56,061 bases of DNA from Pelotomaculum terephthalicicum JT (GCF_022410535.1 NZ_JAKNBL010000019.1:1-56061), one strand, 5' to 3'. Positions 6,670 to 15,206 are shown, counted from the stretch's first letter. Made by a program: numbers and translations. Notes: a model not told the origin generated them from the sequence alone.

Positions 6670-7851
6670 ATGAAAAATAGAGTATTTACATCGGAATCGG
6701 TGACGGAAGGCCATCCGGACAAATTATGCGATCAGATATCGGATGCCGTTTTAGACAATATTTTAGGACAAGACAAAAATGCCCGGGTAGCTTGCGAGTG
6801 TGTAACCACAACAGGGATGGTACTTGTTACCGGCGAGATAACGGCTTCATGCTATGTTGATATTCCGTCTATTGTACGCCAAACTGTGCAAAATATAGGT
6901 TATGACAATCCTGAATATGGTTTTGACTACAAGGCTTGTGCAGTGCTTACCTCGATCGACGAGCAAAGTCCGGATATTGCTATGGGTGTTAACCGTTCAT
7001 ATGAATCCAAGGAATCAAAGACGGATGAGGCGGATTATATTGGCGCAGGCGACCAAGGAATGATGTTTGGTTTCGCCTGTGATGAAACGCCGGAACTCAT
7101 GCCCGCACCAATTTCTCTGGCCCACAAGTTGGCGCAGCGTTTAGCCGCGGTACGCAAAAGTGGTGAGCTTCATTGGCTCCGGCCGGACGGCAAGACGCAG
7201 GTAACAGTAGAATATGGCGACAACGGTAACATCTTGCGGTGTGCGGCGATCGTGGTATCAGCTCAGCATAACCCGGATGTTTCGTCAGACACTCTGCGGG
7301 AAGCACTCATTGAAACAGTGGTTAAGCCTGTTATCCCGAAAAAATATCTGGACAAGGATACCCATATTTATGTCAACCCGACCGGACGTTTTGTGATCGG
7401 CGGGCCTGTAGGGGATTCGGGCCTTACGGGACGCAAGATAATCGTAGATACCTATGGCGGTTACGCCAGCCACGGCGGAGGAGCGTTTTCAGGAAAAGAC
7501 CCGACAAAAGTCGACCGGTCGGCAGCCTATATGGCGCGCCATATTGCGAAGAATATTGTTGCTGCAGGGCTGGCCAAACGCTGTCAGATTGAGGTAGCCT
7601 ACGCCATAGGTGTTGCCAATCCGGTTTCGATCCATATCGATACGCAGGGAACCGGTAAATTTTCCGACCAAAGACTGGCAGATATCGTTAACGAGTGCTT
7701 TGATCTGCGTCCGGCAAGAATAATCTCGTATCTTGACCTTCGCAGCCCGATTTATACTCAGACTGCTGCTTACGGCCATTTCGGACGGCCTGAACTGAAT
7801 TTGCCCTGGGAGCGTACCAACATGGTAGAAATATTAAAGCAGTACAAATAA
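6670..7851 (+). CDS. metK: S-adenosylmethionine synthetase
   Basis: MetK makes S-adenosylmethionine from ATP and methionine in the cytoplasm. The 393-residue product, close to the usual length, has all landmark motifs: [19 protein letters not shown] near the N-terminus, [20 protein letters not shown] in the middle, and [20 protein letters not shown] with the phosphate-binding Lys/Asp residues. ATG at 6670 follows GAGAGGAAAGAGAAA; upstream in-frame ATGs lack a better site. No SAM riboswitch fits in the 64-base gap behind the MOSC gene. SAM supply would suit the radical SAM proteins once present in this cluster. It looks intact. Confidence 0.97.
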   Translation: MKNRVFTSESVTEGHPDKLCDQISDAVLDNILGQDKNARVACECVTTTGMVLVTGEITASCYVDIPSIVRQTVQNIGYDNPEYGFDYKACAVLTSIDEQSPDIAMGVNRSYESKESKTDEADYIGAGDQGMMFGFACDETPELMPAPISLAHKLAQRLAAVRKSGELHWLRPDGKTQVTVEYGDNGNILRCAAIVVSAQHNPDVSSDTLREALIETVVKPVIPKKYLDKDTHIYVNPTGRFVIGGPVGDSGLTGRKIIVDTYGGYASHGGGAFSGKDPTKVDRSAAYMARHIAKNIVAAGLAKRCQIEVAYAIGVANPVSIHIDTQGTGKFSDQRLADIVNECFDLRPARIISYLDLRSPIYTQTAAYGHFGRPELNLPWERTNMVEILKQYK

Positions 7852-7909
7852 AGGGGAAGTGAGTCTAGTGAGTGCAAATTAAAGTTTTTACAACACAATA
7901 CTCTTCTGA

Positions 7910-8089
7910 ACGAACAATAGAACGATAATTAAACAGTTTTGGTCGGAAGTTATCTGGGGCGATGTTGACTTCATGTTTATCGATATGCCGCCCGGTACAG
8001 GGGATGTACCGCTAACGGTATTTCAATCCATAAGAGTGAAACCGTACCGAACCCCGGACACAGGCCAGGATTTTTGCCGAACTTTTTAA
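7910..8089 (+). pseudogene. Mrp/NBP35-type P-loop ATPase fragment
   Basis: An open stretch of about 59 codons reads [20 protein letters not shown] then [15 protein letters not shown]. This is the Walker-B region and switch of Mrp/NBP35 Fe-S carrier ATPases (DxPPGTGD is diagnostic). The Walker A and Cys-binding C-terminus are missing. After VFQS the homology ends and the DNA continues into a NifX-like fragment in another frame. Such Mrp proteins load Fe-S clusters onto targets and are common neighbours of NifX and DUF5320 genes. Confidence 0.8.
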
Positions 8090-8280
8090 ACGATATGGGA
8101 GTTAAAGTGATCATTTCAGGCGGCATGGGGGGCGGAGCAATTGATATATTCAATGAAAAAGGCATTGAGGTAATAACGGGCGCCAGAGGGGAAGCCAAAA
8201 CCGCTGTAGAGCAATATCTGCAGGGCAACCTCAAATCGACAGGGTCTGTTTGCCATGAACACCAGCATCATGACGAATGA
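8038..8280 (+). pseudogene. NifX/NafY-like cofactor-binding domain, N-terminus lost
   Basis: The frame reads [40 protein letters not shown] and IEVITGARGEAKTAVEQYLQ and ends in a His-rich tail (CHEHQHHDE). This is the second half of the dinitrogenase iron-molybdenum cofactor biosynthesis (NifX/NafY) domain, a small Fe-S/metallocluster binder. The first half is replaced by the Mrp fragment with which it overlaps. The remaining open frame is intact to its stop, so a short product from TTG at 8074 is conceivable but would lack half the fold. Confidence 0.78.
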
Positions 8281-8320
8281 GGCAGGCATGAATAAAATTG
8301 TAATAAGTGAGGAGCCGGTT

Positions 8321-9058
8321 ATGGAAGAAAATGCTTACTTGCTCAAGATTCAAGAAACTTTTAAAGAACTGGTCGATAAGAATGATCTCAATGAACAAAA
8401 TATAGTCATTACATGTTCGGTGCTTACACCCCAGGAGGCTATCGGGGACCCGGAAAGAAAAGATTTCCCTATTCAAAAGGGAAAAGAGAAAATGATGCAG
8501 GCTTGCCTCGGCAGTTCTTACGGACAGGCATTTACCGATATGGCAAATGGTTTTAACGGTAAATTAAAGGATTTAACGACGATGCGGCTGAAAACAAATT
8601 ATGAGCGTGCAGTCTTTATTTCCGGATTGAATGCAGTTCTTCGGGAATTAAATATGGCCGATCGTACGGTTCACTGTAAAGATGATGGACCTAAAAAATG
8701 CAGCTTGGAACTTGCGGAAATGATTGAAAAAGAATACGGAAAACCCAAAATCGCCCTGTTCGGATTGCAGCCTGCCATGGCAGAAGTTCTGGCCAAGAAA
8801 TTTCCTTTACGGATTTTTGATTTGGATGAGGACAATATCGGTAAACAAAAGTTCGGAACAGTAATTGAAAATGGAATATGTGCAATTGCAGAAGTTGAAG
8901 ACTGGGCTGATTTGTTTTTGGTTACAGGAAGTACAGTCTGTAACGGATCAATTACTGATTTTCTTCAAATTAAGAAGCCTGTAATTTATTTTGGGACGAC
9001 AATTTCCGGTACAGCCGGTTTGGTTGGGTTAAATCGTTTTTGCCCACAGTCTGTTTAG
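8321..9058 (+). CDS. DUF364-type Rossmann-like protein, second copy
   Basis: The 245-residue protein contains TTMRLKTNYERAVFISGLNA, VLRELNMADRTVHCKDDGPK and the DUF364 Rossmann core PKIALFGLQPAMAEVLAKKF, ending with TGSTVCNGSITDFLQIKKPV and IYFGTTISGTAGL. ATG at 8321 is selected because GAGGAG lies 7 bases ahead; longer versions from 8255 or 8288 would overlap the NifX fragment. It is distantly related to the DUF364 protein at 5041 and lies on the same strand. A substrate is not known; Cys residues and the metal-cofactor neighbours fit a metal-related role. Confidence 0.82.
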   Translation: MEENAYLLKIQETFKELVDKNDLNEQNIVITCSVLTPQEAIGDPERKDFPIQKGKEKMMQACLGSSYGQAFTDMANGFNGKLKDLTTMRLKTNYERAVFISGLNAVLRELNMADRTVHCKDDGPKKCSLELAEMIEKEYGKPKIALFGLQPAMAEVLAKKFPLRIFDLDEDNIGKQKFGTVIENGICAIAEVEDWADLFLVTGSTVCNGSITDFLQIKKPVIYFGTTISGTAGLVGLNRFCPQSV

Positions 9059-9090
9059 GAAAATAAAGTTTCTTTTAAGGGATGGGGCCT

Positions 9091-9105
9091 GCCCGTTTGG
9101 CGGGC
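9091..9105 (+). terminator. Short GC hairpin after the DUF364 gene
   Basis: GCCCG (9091-9095) pairs with CGGGC (9101-9105) around a 5-base loop, 33 bases past the stop. There is no clear T-run after it, so termination is only possible. Confidence 0.35.
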
Positions 9106-9453
9106 TACCTAAGTAGCTGTTTATGTTATTAAATTGAAAATCTAACGCGTTAGTGGAGAAAAAAGGGATGGAAAATAACTTACAAAAGGGGCAACGAAAC
9201 AAATTATCTAGGAGTGCCAGGAGTGCGGTTTATGTTCAAGCGGATGGGACTTTTTAGCTGAAAGTATATCCCTGCTGCAGATGGCTTGCAGAGGATAAGT
9301 CTGAAACGATGAGCTAGCGAGATTGATGAAAGTTCAGATACCTATTTCTTTCCCAGCCTGTTCAAGTATATAGCCATTAAAATTTGAAATTATGAATAGA
9401 GGTGTTATTAAGGAGTTCTTTATTTATTCTACCCCAAGGATCTCACCAAATAA
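9106..9453. other. Intergenic region without a recognisable gene
   Basis: No frame here shows family similarity that I recognise, and no subtilase gene is present downstream of the ATPase. The only structure noted is the perfect 12-base palindrome CTAACGCGTTAG at 9143-9154, just after an AT-rich stretch; it could be an operator. Confidence 0.5.
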
Positions 9454-10701
9454 TTATTCATATGGCTTGTAGCACCGTACACCTATATTGTCAAGTAACG
9501 TACAACCGAAGGAAGCTAGAGGAGATAAATTATATGGCTTTTCTGCTCCTTGTTCATCAGGTTTCTCCTCCTTACTAAAACGATAGCTTAAGGTAGACTT
9601 TGAAATCCCGGTTATTTCTTCGAGTGTTCGAATTGGTACTCCACTTTTATTTAACTTGTACAAGGCATGGGTGTAAGCATCACTATCCTCATTAATAAAA
9701 AGGGTAGATTGTTTAACCCAAACACTCGCGATGTCCTCCTTTGTAACGTTTTTTTTCTTATGTTGCATAACGCAATATTTCGCCAATGCCTGTAAAAAAT
9801 TGCAAACTTGTGCACCACTCATTCCTTCTGTCAAAATAATAAGCGTTTTTACATCCACTTTATACTCGTTTAAGGTGTCAGCCAAAAACCGGTTGATAAT
9901 TACTTCACGTTGTTGGGCGTTTGGCAATTCCAGTAATATGGATGTATTAAATCTTCTCCAGATGGCTGGATCAAGGAGATGATGATGGTTGGTAGCGGCC
10001 ACAAGGAAGACGTTCCCTGGCATGGAATCCATATTCTGGAGTAAAGTTGTAACAACCCTTTTTAATTCGCCCAACTCATGCGGATCATCCCGTTTTTTTG
10101 CAATAGCGTCAAATTCATCAAGGAAAAGCATAATCCGTTTGTTTTTTACAAACTCAAAGATTTTTCTAATGTTTGTTCCTGTTTGACCTAAATATGAAGA
10201 CACTAAGCCATCAAGCCTAACATAAGCGACTGGAATATCAATTTCTCCGGCGATAGCGTTAGCCGTTAGTGTTTTTCCGCACCCCGGAGGCCCACAAAAC
10301 AACACACGGTTGGTTGGCGTAATTCCCTTTGAGAGCAAATCAGCCGCTTTCTTTTGTTCTTCGATAATTTGAAGCAATGCCTCTTTGGTTTTTTCCGGCA
10401 GAGCCACATCTTCCAGTCTTACTTTTGGTTGAAGAATCTCAATTAGTTCAAGTGTACTATCCTTATCTTTAGGAGTTGGCAGAACGCTTTGCACAGAAAA
10501 AGACATTTCTGATAATGGGCTGGAAGAAATTGAGGTATTTGTCTTTTTTTCAGATACATAAGCATTCATAAGAGAGGATGATAAGGAAATATTTCCTTTT
10601 CGCTCCTCATCATTCGCCAAATCCTTTAGCGCTTTTTTGAAGGCATCTTCATTGCCTGCACAGTGCGCCTCGATCAGCTTGACAATCAAGCCTGATTTCA
10701 T
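9454..10701 (-). CDS. AAA ATPase of the kind paired with subtilases; partner absent
   Basis: This 415-residue AAA+ protein has a helical N-terminus (KSGLIVKLIEAHCAGNEDAF), Walker A GPPGCGKT (137-144), Walker B LFLDEFD (192-198), sensor-1 VAATNH and an arginine-finger region RRFNTS. A C-terminal part includes an HTH-like stretch (TLEEITGISKSTLSYRF). ATPases with this N-terminus are commonly encoded directly upstream of an S8 subtilisin-like protease, forming a two-gene module suspected in toxin-antitoxin or defence roles. Here the downstream DNA holds no protease. A consensus promoter and repeated TGTCCA boxes lie upstream. ATG follows AAAGGGGG. Membership of the subtilase-partner group is from recalled similarity. 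Confidence 0.85.
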   Translation of the reverse strand: MKSGLIVKLIEAHCAGNEDAFKKALKDLANDEERKGNISLSSSLMNAYVSEKKTNTSISSSPLSEMSFSVQSVLPTPKDKDSTLELIEILQPKVRLEDVALPEKTKEALLQIIEEQKKAADLLSKGITPTNRVLFCGPPGCGKTLTANAIAGEIDIPVAYVRLDGLVSSYLGQTGTNIRKIFEFVKNKRIMLFLDEFDAIAKKRDDPHELGELKRVVTTLLQNMDSMPGNVFLVAATNHHHLLDPAIWRRFNTSILLELPNAQQREVIINRFLADTLNEYKVDVKTLIILTEGMSGAQVCNFLQALAKYCVMQHKKKNVTKEDIASVWVKQSTLFINEDSDAYTHALYKLNKSGVPIRTLEEITGISKSTLSYRFSKEEKPDEQGAEKPYNLSPLASFGCTLLDNIGVRCYKPYE

Positions 10702-10718
10702 ATATTAACCCCCTTTCT

Positions 10719-10797
10719 TGGACATATTTGGCCGCACAAGAAATTATAGCCCTATTTATGGCAATTGTCAAGGTTGAAATTTGGACACAACTGGACA
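10719..10797 (-). promoter_or_regulatory. Consensus sigma-A promoter with TGTCCA repeats for the AAA ATPase
   Basis: On the minus strand TTGACA (10771-10766) and TATAAT (10748-10743) are separated by exactly 17 bases, a perfect consensus promoter 42 bases upstream of the ATPase start. The hexamer TGTCCA occurs twice just upstream (at 10797-10792 and 10787-10782, 10-base period) and once between promoter and start (10724-10719). Direct repeats on both sides of the promoter suggest a repressor or autoregulator site. Confidence 0.75.
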
Positions 10798-10938
10798 CTG
10801 GGAGAGCGAGGCATTTATCGGTTTTAATAATAGAGTTTGTAATATAAGCATCTTCAACGGAATCTTGAACAATACTTGTGAACGAAAAGTACTAAAAGAT
10901 AATTTTACGAACCGCACTGCTACCTGATAAGCAAAGAC

Positions 10939-11019
10939 CTAAGTGTAAAGGACGATAAAAGCCCGTGTTCTTCGCGTTAAAATCCGCTAAACATCAGTGC
11001 TAACGTCCTTTACACTTAG
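10939..11019. repeat. Perfect 16-bp inverted repeat with a 49-base centre
   Basis: CTAAGTGTAAAGGACG (10939-10954) is mirrored exactly by CGTCCTTTACACTTAG (11004-11019). No coding frame fits between the arms. Possibilities are a relic of a small non-autonomous element with terminal inverted repeats, or an extended regulatory hairpin. The rest of 10798-10938 shows nothing recognisable. Confidence 0.6.
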
Positions 11020-11023
11020 ATTA

Positions 11024-11215
11024 TCAAGATATCATCTCCCGCACCACCCGGTCGGCCATCTTCACCGCGCCGATCAGGATCAGCATGTTGAAAACCAGCT
11101 CCCCGATATAGCTCCACACCATCGTCACGGCACTGGCGCTGGCATCCACCACCGGCGGGGCGGCCGCAAAGACGGAAAAGATGACGCAGGCCAGAACGAT
11201 GATTGCCCCCTCCAG
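11024..11215 (-). other. GC-rich hydrophobic coding remnant of unknown family
   Basis: The minus-strand frame reads LEGAIIVLACVIFSVFAAAP, then VTMVWSYIGELVFNMLILIG and ends AVKMADRVVREMIS. This gives two probable membrane segments and a basic end. It is clearly richer in G+C than the flanks. The frame continues upstream but turns into low-quality, Arg/Leu-rich sequence, so a 5' truncation near 11215 is likely. I do not recognise the family. Confidence 0.35.
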
Positions 11216-11334
11216 GCAGACGGCGGATAGCCTTTGAGGAAGGCTATGCCGATGCTCTGGCTCGGCTCTCCGGCAAAGGAGGCCAGAGGCACGGGAGCAA
11301 TGGCGGTATAAAGATAGAGCCGAAAAAATCTGCC

Positions 11335-11567
11335 ATGTCTGCGGCAGCAACCTCAATGGTAACCGGTGTCATTACATGGTTTGCCAGTGGCAGCCTGGCA
11401 AGCCTGAAGCTGTATTCAAAGGCAATTCAGGATATTGCATTCTTCCTGCCGATCACTTATACGCAGCAGGCCCTCCGCGGACAAATACAGGATATTTATT
11501 TATATTTGTTGTGATCACCATGGTTTTATTGATACTGACAACTAGAAAAAAATTAATTGTAAAGTAG
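11335..11567 (+). pseudogene. ABC-2 type permease, C-terminal remnant with a frameshift
   Basis: The first frame reads VTGVITWFASGSLASLKLYS and AFFLPITYTQQALRG, like the last extracellular turn of ABC-2 family permeases. Then the reading continues in a different frame as GYLFIFVVITMVLLILTTRK, the final membrane helix and basic end, stopping at 11565-11567. The first half of the permease is gone and the two parts are out of frame. It lies 10 bases ahead of the TetR-family regulator, so the pair may once have been an export operon. Confidence 0.7.
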
Positions 11568-11577
11568 AAGGAAAGCA

Positions 11578-12471
11578 ATGAAAAAAAATAAAATGCAAGC
11601 CAGTAAAAGTGAAAAGGATGTTTCTCGGGAGAATATACAAAAAGCGGCTCTTCGCTGCTTTGAGGAAAAGGGGTTCAAAGGGGCAACAATCTCCGACATT
11701 GCGCGGGAAGCCGGTATTTCCCCGGCTTCCGTTTACCTTTGTTTTTCCAATAAAAAAGAGTTGTTTGAATCCTTACAGCGGCCTGACCTTGACTTTCCTT
11801 CACCCAAGGCAAGAGTGAGGGAGCAGGAAATTATCAATGCGGCTAGAGAGGTTTTCAGTGAAAAAGGATATGCTGCCGCAACAATGGAGGATGTCGCCAA
11901 TATGATTGGCAAGTCAAAAGCGCCACTATACAGCTATTTTCCGAGCAAGGAACAATTATTCGATGCGGTTATAGAAAAATCACCTGTTTTTTTCACTCTG
12001 GATACCATTCTGAATCAGCTCAATAATAAAACAGACGCTTTTTATGGAAATAGTAAGGAAGAAATCCTTAACCGGCTGGAAGACGATCTGGGCAAAATAG
12101 CCGTCAGCTATTTGAAAATGTTTGATGACGAGATAGCACTCAACTTTATCAGGATCACGCTGGCGGAAGGAACGAGAAATGGAAAAGTATCGGCACTCTT
12201 TAAAAAAAACGCAGTGGAACAAGGTTCATTACTACTTTCTGAGCATTTGAAGAATATCGGTCTGCGACCAGTTGAAGAATTACAAAATGTATCACAAGCT
12301 TTTATGGGTATGCTTGCATCGTGGGCAATCGTACATCGTATCCTTTTTCCTGAAAATATGGACGGGCAGCCGGACAAAATATCATCGCAGGATGATGAGA
12401 TGGCCGATGCCGCGAAACGTGCGGTTTGCCTGTTTCTGTATGGACTGGACGGACTAAACATTCATTTCTAA
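11578..12471 (+). CDS. TetR-family regulator with two tandem HTH domains
   Basis: The 297-residue protein carries two complete TetR-type DNA-binding domains. The first (about residues 18-66) reads AALRCFEEKGFKGATISDIA and AGISPASVYLCFSNKKELFE. The second (about 82-130) reads AAREVFSEKGYAAATMEDVA and IGKSKAPLYSYFPSKEQLFD. A single ligand-binding/dimerisation domain follows to the end. TetR proteins usually have one such domain in about 200 residues, so this one is about 90 residues longer because of the extra HTH. ATG follows AGAAGGAAAGCA. Its target could be the broken ABC-2 exporter just upstream; nothing intact suitable lies adjacent. Confidence 0.9.
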   Translation: MKKNKMQASKSEKDVSRENIQKAALRCFEEKGFKGATISDIAREAGISPASVYLCFSNKKELFESLQRPDLDFPSPKARVREQEIINAAREVFSEKGYAAATMEDVANMIGKSKAPLYSYFPSKEQLFDAVIEKSPVFFTLDTILNQLNNKTDAFYGNSKEEILNRLEDDLGKIAVSYLKMFDDEIALNFIRITLAEGTRNGKVSALFKKNAVEQGSLLLSEHLKNIGLRPVEELQNVSQAFMGMLASWAIVHRILFPENMDGQPDKISSQDDEMADAAKRAVCLFLYGLDGLNIHF

Positions 12472-12638
12472 TACATTTAAGCACATTTTTTATAACAGCA
12501 AACAACATAATCATCTATGAAGAAGGCAAACACTATTATGCTGAATTTCTGTACAACAATGTAGGCTCAATATTTGAGGTAATAACATTTCGCGGGATGA
12601 TTTTGTTAAAATGGTGGCCGCTTATTTTGAAAAGTAGA

Positions 12639-12773
12639 TCGGGCTCTTGGTCGTTTATATTCCTTAATTTCCTAATCATAGAGGCAATTATAGAGCCCTG
12701 GATAGCCCTTGACCAATTAGGATTATGGATAGGTATTTTAAGCGCCGGACTGCTTTTTTGGTTTGCCAGCTTG
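12639..12773 (+). repeat. 135-bp inverted copy of part of the 19.5-kb membrane gene
   Basis: These 135 bases match the reverse complement of 19522-19656 with what I count as two substitutions. They encode the same peptide, SGSWSFIFLNFLIIEAIIEP and onwards, as the C-terminal part of the membrane protein at 19498-20052. A longer open frame (12426-12932) includes the copy, but its flanks show no family similarity and it has no ribosome site, so I regard it as chance. Homology ends sharply at both sides, indicating a recent transfer of a gene fragment. Confidence 0.85.
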
Positions 12774-13039
12774 CCTGAAAGCCAAAAAATCGTATTTATC
12801 CTTGTTGTGCATTATCATATCACCCTATATCATTTTACAAGTCACCTCACAAAAGCTAAACGATATGTGAAGATAGTTAATGTAGTTTTTAATATCTACA
12901 TCGTAATTGTCTTTTGGCTGTTGATACAGTAGGATGCTCCTAAAGTTTCCTGCTGGTTGATTTTTTCAACCAAAATCAACTACCAATCCATTGTGTGCTT
13001 TTTTATTTACTAAGTACAATATAAGCAGAGGTGATCTTA

Positions 13040-14164
13040 ATGAAAGAGATAAACATTGCAAATGTGCTGGTGAACAAACGAAAAGAAAAGGGTATCACAC
13101 AGGATGAGCTTGCCAATTATATCGGCGTTTCCAAGGCTTCCGTTTCAAAATGGGAAACAGGGCAGAGCTATCCTGACGTTGCTTTGCTCCCACAGCTTGC
13201 GGCATATTTCAATATCAGCATTGATGATCTGATGGACTACAAACCGCAGATGACGAAAGAGAATATTCGCAAACTTTACCACAAATTATCGGCTGACTTT
13301 GCATCCGAACCGTTTGACGAAGTGATGAACCATTGCCATGAGATTATTAAGAAATACTTTGCCTGCTTTCCTCTGCTTCTGCAAATGGGCTTGCTGATAT
13401 TAAACCATAGTGCGCTTGCGGGGGATATGGAGAAGACGGCATCCTTGATAAAGGAGGCAAAGGAGCTTTTTGCCCGCGTTACAAAGGAAAGCGAGGATGT
13501 TGAACTGGCCAAGCAGGCGCTATATACGGAAGCAAGCTGCTGCATGGCTCTTGGAGATGCCAATGCGGCGCTGGAGCTGCTGGAAGGGACAAATGCACCG
13601 TCCTTATACACGGAAACGCTGCTGATCGCCGCCTACCAAATGGCGGGCAAAACTGAAAATGCGAAAGCCGCCCTGCAAGCCGGAGTATATCAGCATATTG
13701 TCTCTTTGTTCGGGCTTTTCACCTCTTATTTTGCGCTCTATGGGAACGAGCCGGAACGCTATGAAGAAGCGTTCCGCCGGGTATCCGCGATAGCGGAAGC
13801 CTTTGACATGAAGCGGCTGCATCCCGGCGTTCTCGCAAACCTCTATCTCTCTGCCGCACAAGGGTATGCCGCACAGGGAAATAACGATAAGGCGCTGGAT
13901 ATGCTTGGGCAATATGGGGAGCTTGTCACGGGAAACATCTATCCGCTTCGTTTGCATGGGGATGACTTTTTCAACTTATTGGATGATTGGCTGGCTGAAT
14001 TTGATTTAGGTACAGCGCCGCCGCGCGATGAAAAAACCATCAAACAAAGCATGGCCAACGCGGTAATAAATAATCCTGCGTTTTCAGCACTCACAGGTGA
14101 ACCGCGTTTTCAGCGAATAGCGGAAAAGCTGGGCGCGAGCCTTCCTGCTGGGAATGCGCGATGA
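13040..14164 (+). CDS. XRE-family regulator with TPR-like sensor region
   Basis: The 374-residue protein starts with a Cro/C1-type HTH (residues about 7-62: RKEKGITQDELANYIGVSKA, SVSKWETGQSYPDVALLPQL). A long helical region with TPR-like pairs follows (EASCCMALGDANAALELLEG, AAYQMAGKTENAKAALQAGV, AAQGYAAQGNNDKALDMLGQ). Such Firmicute regulators often sense peptides through the TPR part, but no peptide gene is seen here. ATG at 13040 follows AGAGGTGATCTTA; a GTG three codons earlier would overlap the ribosome site. A broken ABC ATPase follows directly, so it may once have controlled an ABC exporter. Confidence 0.88.
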   Translation: MKEINIANVLVNKRKEKGITQDELANYIGVSKASVSKWETGQSYPDVALLPQLAAYFNISIDDLMDYKPQMTKENIRKLYHKLSADFASEPFDEVMNHCHEIIKKYFACFPLLLQMGLLILNHSALAGDMEKTASLIKEAKELFARVTKESEDVELAKQALYTEASCCMALGDANAALELLEGTNAPSLYTETLLIAAYQMAGKTENAKAALQAGVYQHIVSLFGLFTSYFALYGNEPERYEEAFRRVSAIAEAFDMKRLHPGVLANLYLSAAQGYAAQGNNDKALDMLGQYGELVTGNIYPLRLHGDDFFNLLDDWLAEFDLGTAPPRDEKTIKQSMANAVINNPAFSALTGEPRFQRIAEKLGASLPAGNAR

Positions 14165-14176
14165 CAGCCGGATTAA

Positions 14177-14441
14177 ATAAATCCTGAAAACTGTTGGATT
14201 AGAGGATTGCAGAAACAAATTGGTAAGAGATTTCTTACAGGGCACGACGCAAAGATTAAAACTGGAAATGGCACTGCCGGAGAATCCGGATATTCTCATT
14301 TTAGACGAACCTGTTAACGGGCTTGACCCCGATGGTATTGCAGAGCTACAGGAACTACTGCTCCACTTAAATCAGGCCAATCTGCCTTTTGTGACGTTTT
14401 GCCAACATGGCCAGCGAAACGCAATTCATCAAGAACGTTAG
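14177..14441 (+). pseudogene. ABC transporter ATP-binding protein fragment
   Basis: The frame opens after a stop and reads ILKTVGLEDCRNKLVRDFLQ, then ENPDILILDEPVNGLDPDGI and AELQELLLHLNQ. Walker B (LILDEP) and the D-loop (NGLDP) are intact, and the signature loop is altered (LQGTTQRL where LGMKQRL is usual). Walker A and the H-loop half are missing. After LPFVTF the sequence becomes unrelated and stops, where it overlaps the 3' end of the opposite-strand XRE gene. This is a deletion-derived remnant of a drug- or peptide-export ATPase. Confidence 0.82.
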
Positions 14442-15206
14442 TATTGAAAGAATTGTAAATTTTGGATTTATGCCCAGACCGTTGCTATCAACATAATCCA
14501 CCATTGACTGCAAGGTAAGTTCAGATAATATCATAATGGTTATATTTGCTACAAGAAGAAAAACCTTATCATCAGAAATTTTTCTGTTTTGAATCCAGAA
14601 TGAAATTACCACCACTGCGATAGAAACGATAAACACGACTAAAATGATCGTGTAGTGAGGAAGGTAGGCATTCTGAAATCCATTAAATACTCCATAGGCG
14701 CTGATATCTCTTGTCGTAGCTTGATTCAAAGAAGAATAATAAAATGTTATTATATAAATAAAAAATACACAGAGCAATAAAGAAGCTATCTTATTTTTTC
14801 CCATAACAAATACTCCCAACATCACGGCCAGCCAAATAAACACTGTTATCCTTAAAGGTAGAAGATGCCATGCCAAGCCTCCATCAATAGCCGAAATGCA
14901 GGCAATTAAAATAAGAACGCTCAATAGAAAGACTACAGACACTATGGCTACATATTTCCATCCTGCGTTTTTAGCGATTACACTTTTTGTCGCGGTATCA
15001 GCATATTGAAGTGTTGCTTCAACCATAGCATCTACCTCCGGAGCAGATGGCTCCGCTTTTTCACCGTTTAACAATTCACTTGTTGTTACCCCTAATATAT
15101 GAGAGAGTTTTGACAATAGCGAGATGTCGGGGCAACTTAATCCGCGTTCCCATTTTGACACAGCTTTATCTGTAACCCCCAATTGTTCCGCTAATTCTTT
15201 TTGGGT
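14367..15206 (-). pseudogene. XRE-family regulator with membrane domain, start deleted
   Basis: The frame begins inside an HTH (TQKELAEQLGVTDKAVSKWE, RGLSCPDISLLSKLSHILGV) immediately after an in-frame TAG, so the first helix and start codon are missing. An internal TTG would omit still more of the HTH. The remainder has a soluble linker and about six hydrophobic segments (VAIVSVVFLLSVLILIACIS, ITVFIWLAVMLGVFVMG, IILVVFIVSIAVVVISFW and others). Proteins with this layout are membrane-anchored Firmicute regulators. Its deleted 5' end joins the membrane-protein gene at 15166-15438; its 3' end overlaps the ABC ATPase remnant. Confidence 0.75.

Noticed and set aside
10939-11019. Integron attC site
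   Set aside because: The arms lack the required core-site pattern at both ends, and no integrase or cassette array is present.
11203-11514. Longer frame upstream of the ABC-2 permease remnant
   Set aside because: The part before 11335 is Arg/Gly-rich antisense to another remnant and does not match a permease.
12426-12932. 168-codon plus-strand frame around the 135-bp duplicate
   Set aside because: Only the duplicated middle has coding character; the ends are random-looking and the start lies inside the TetR gene.
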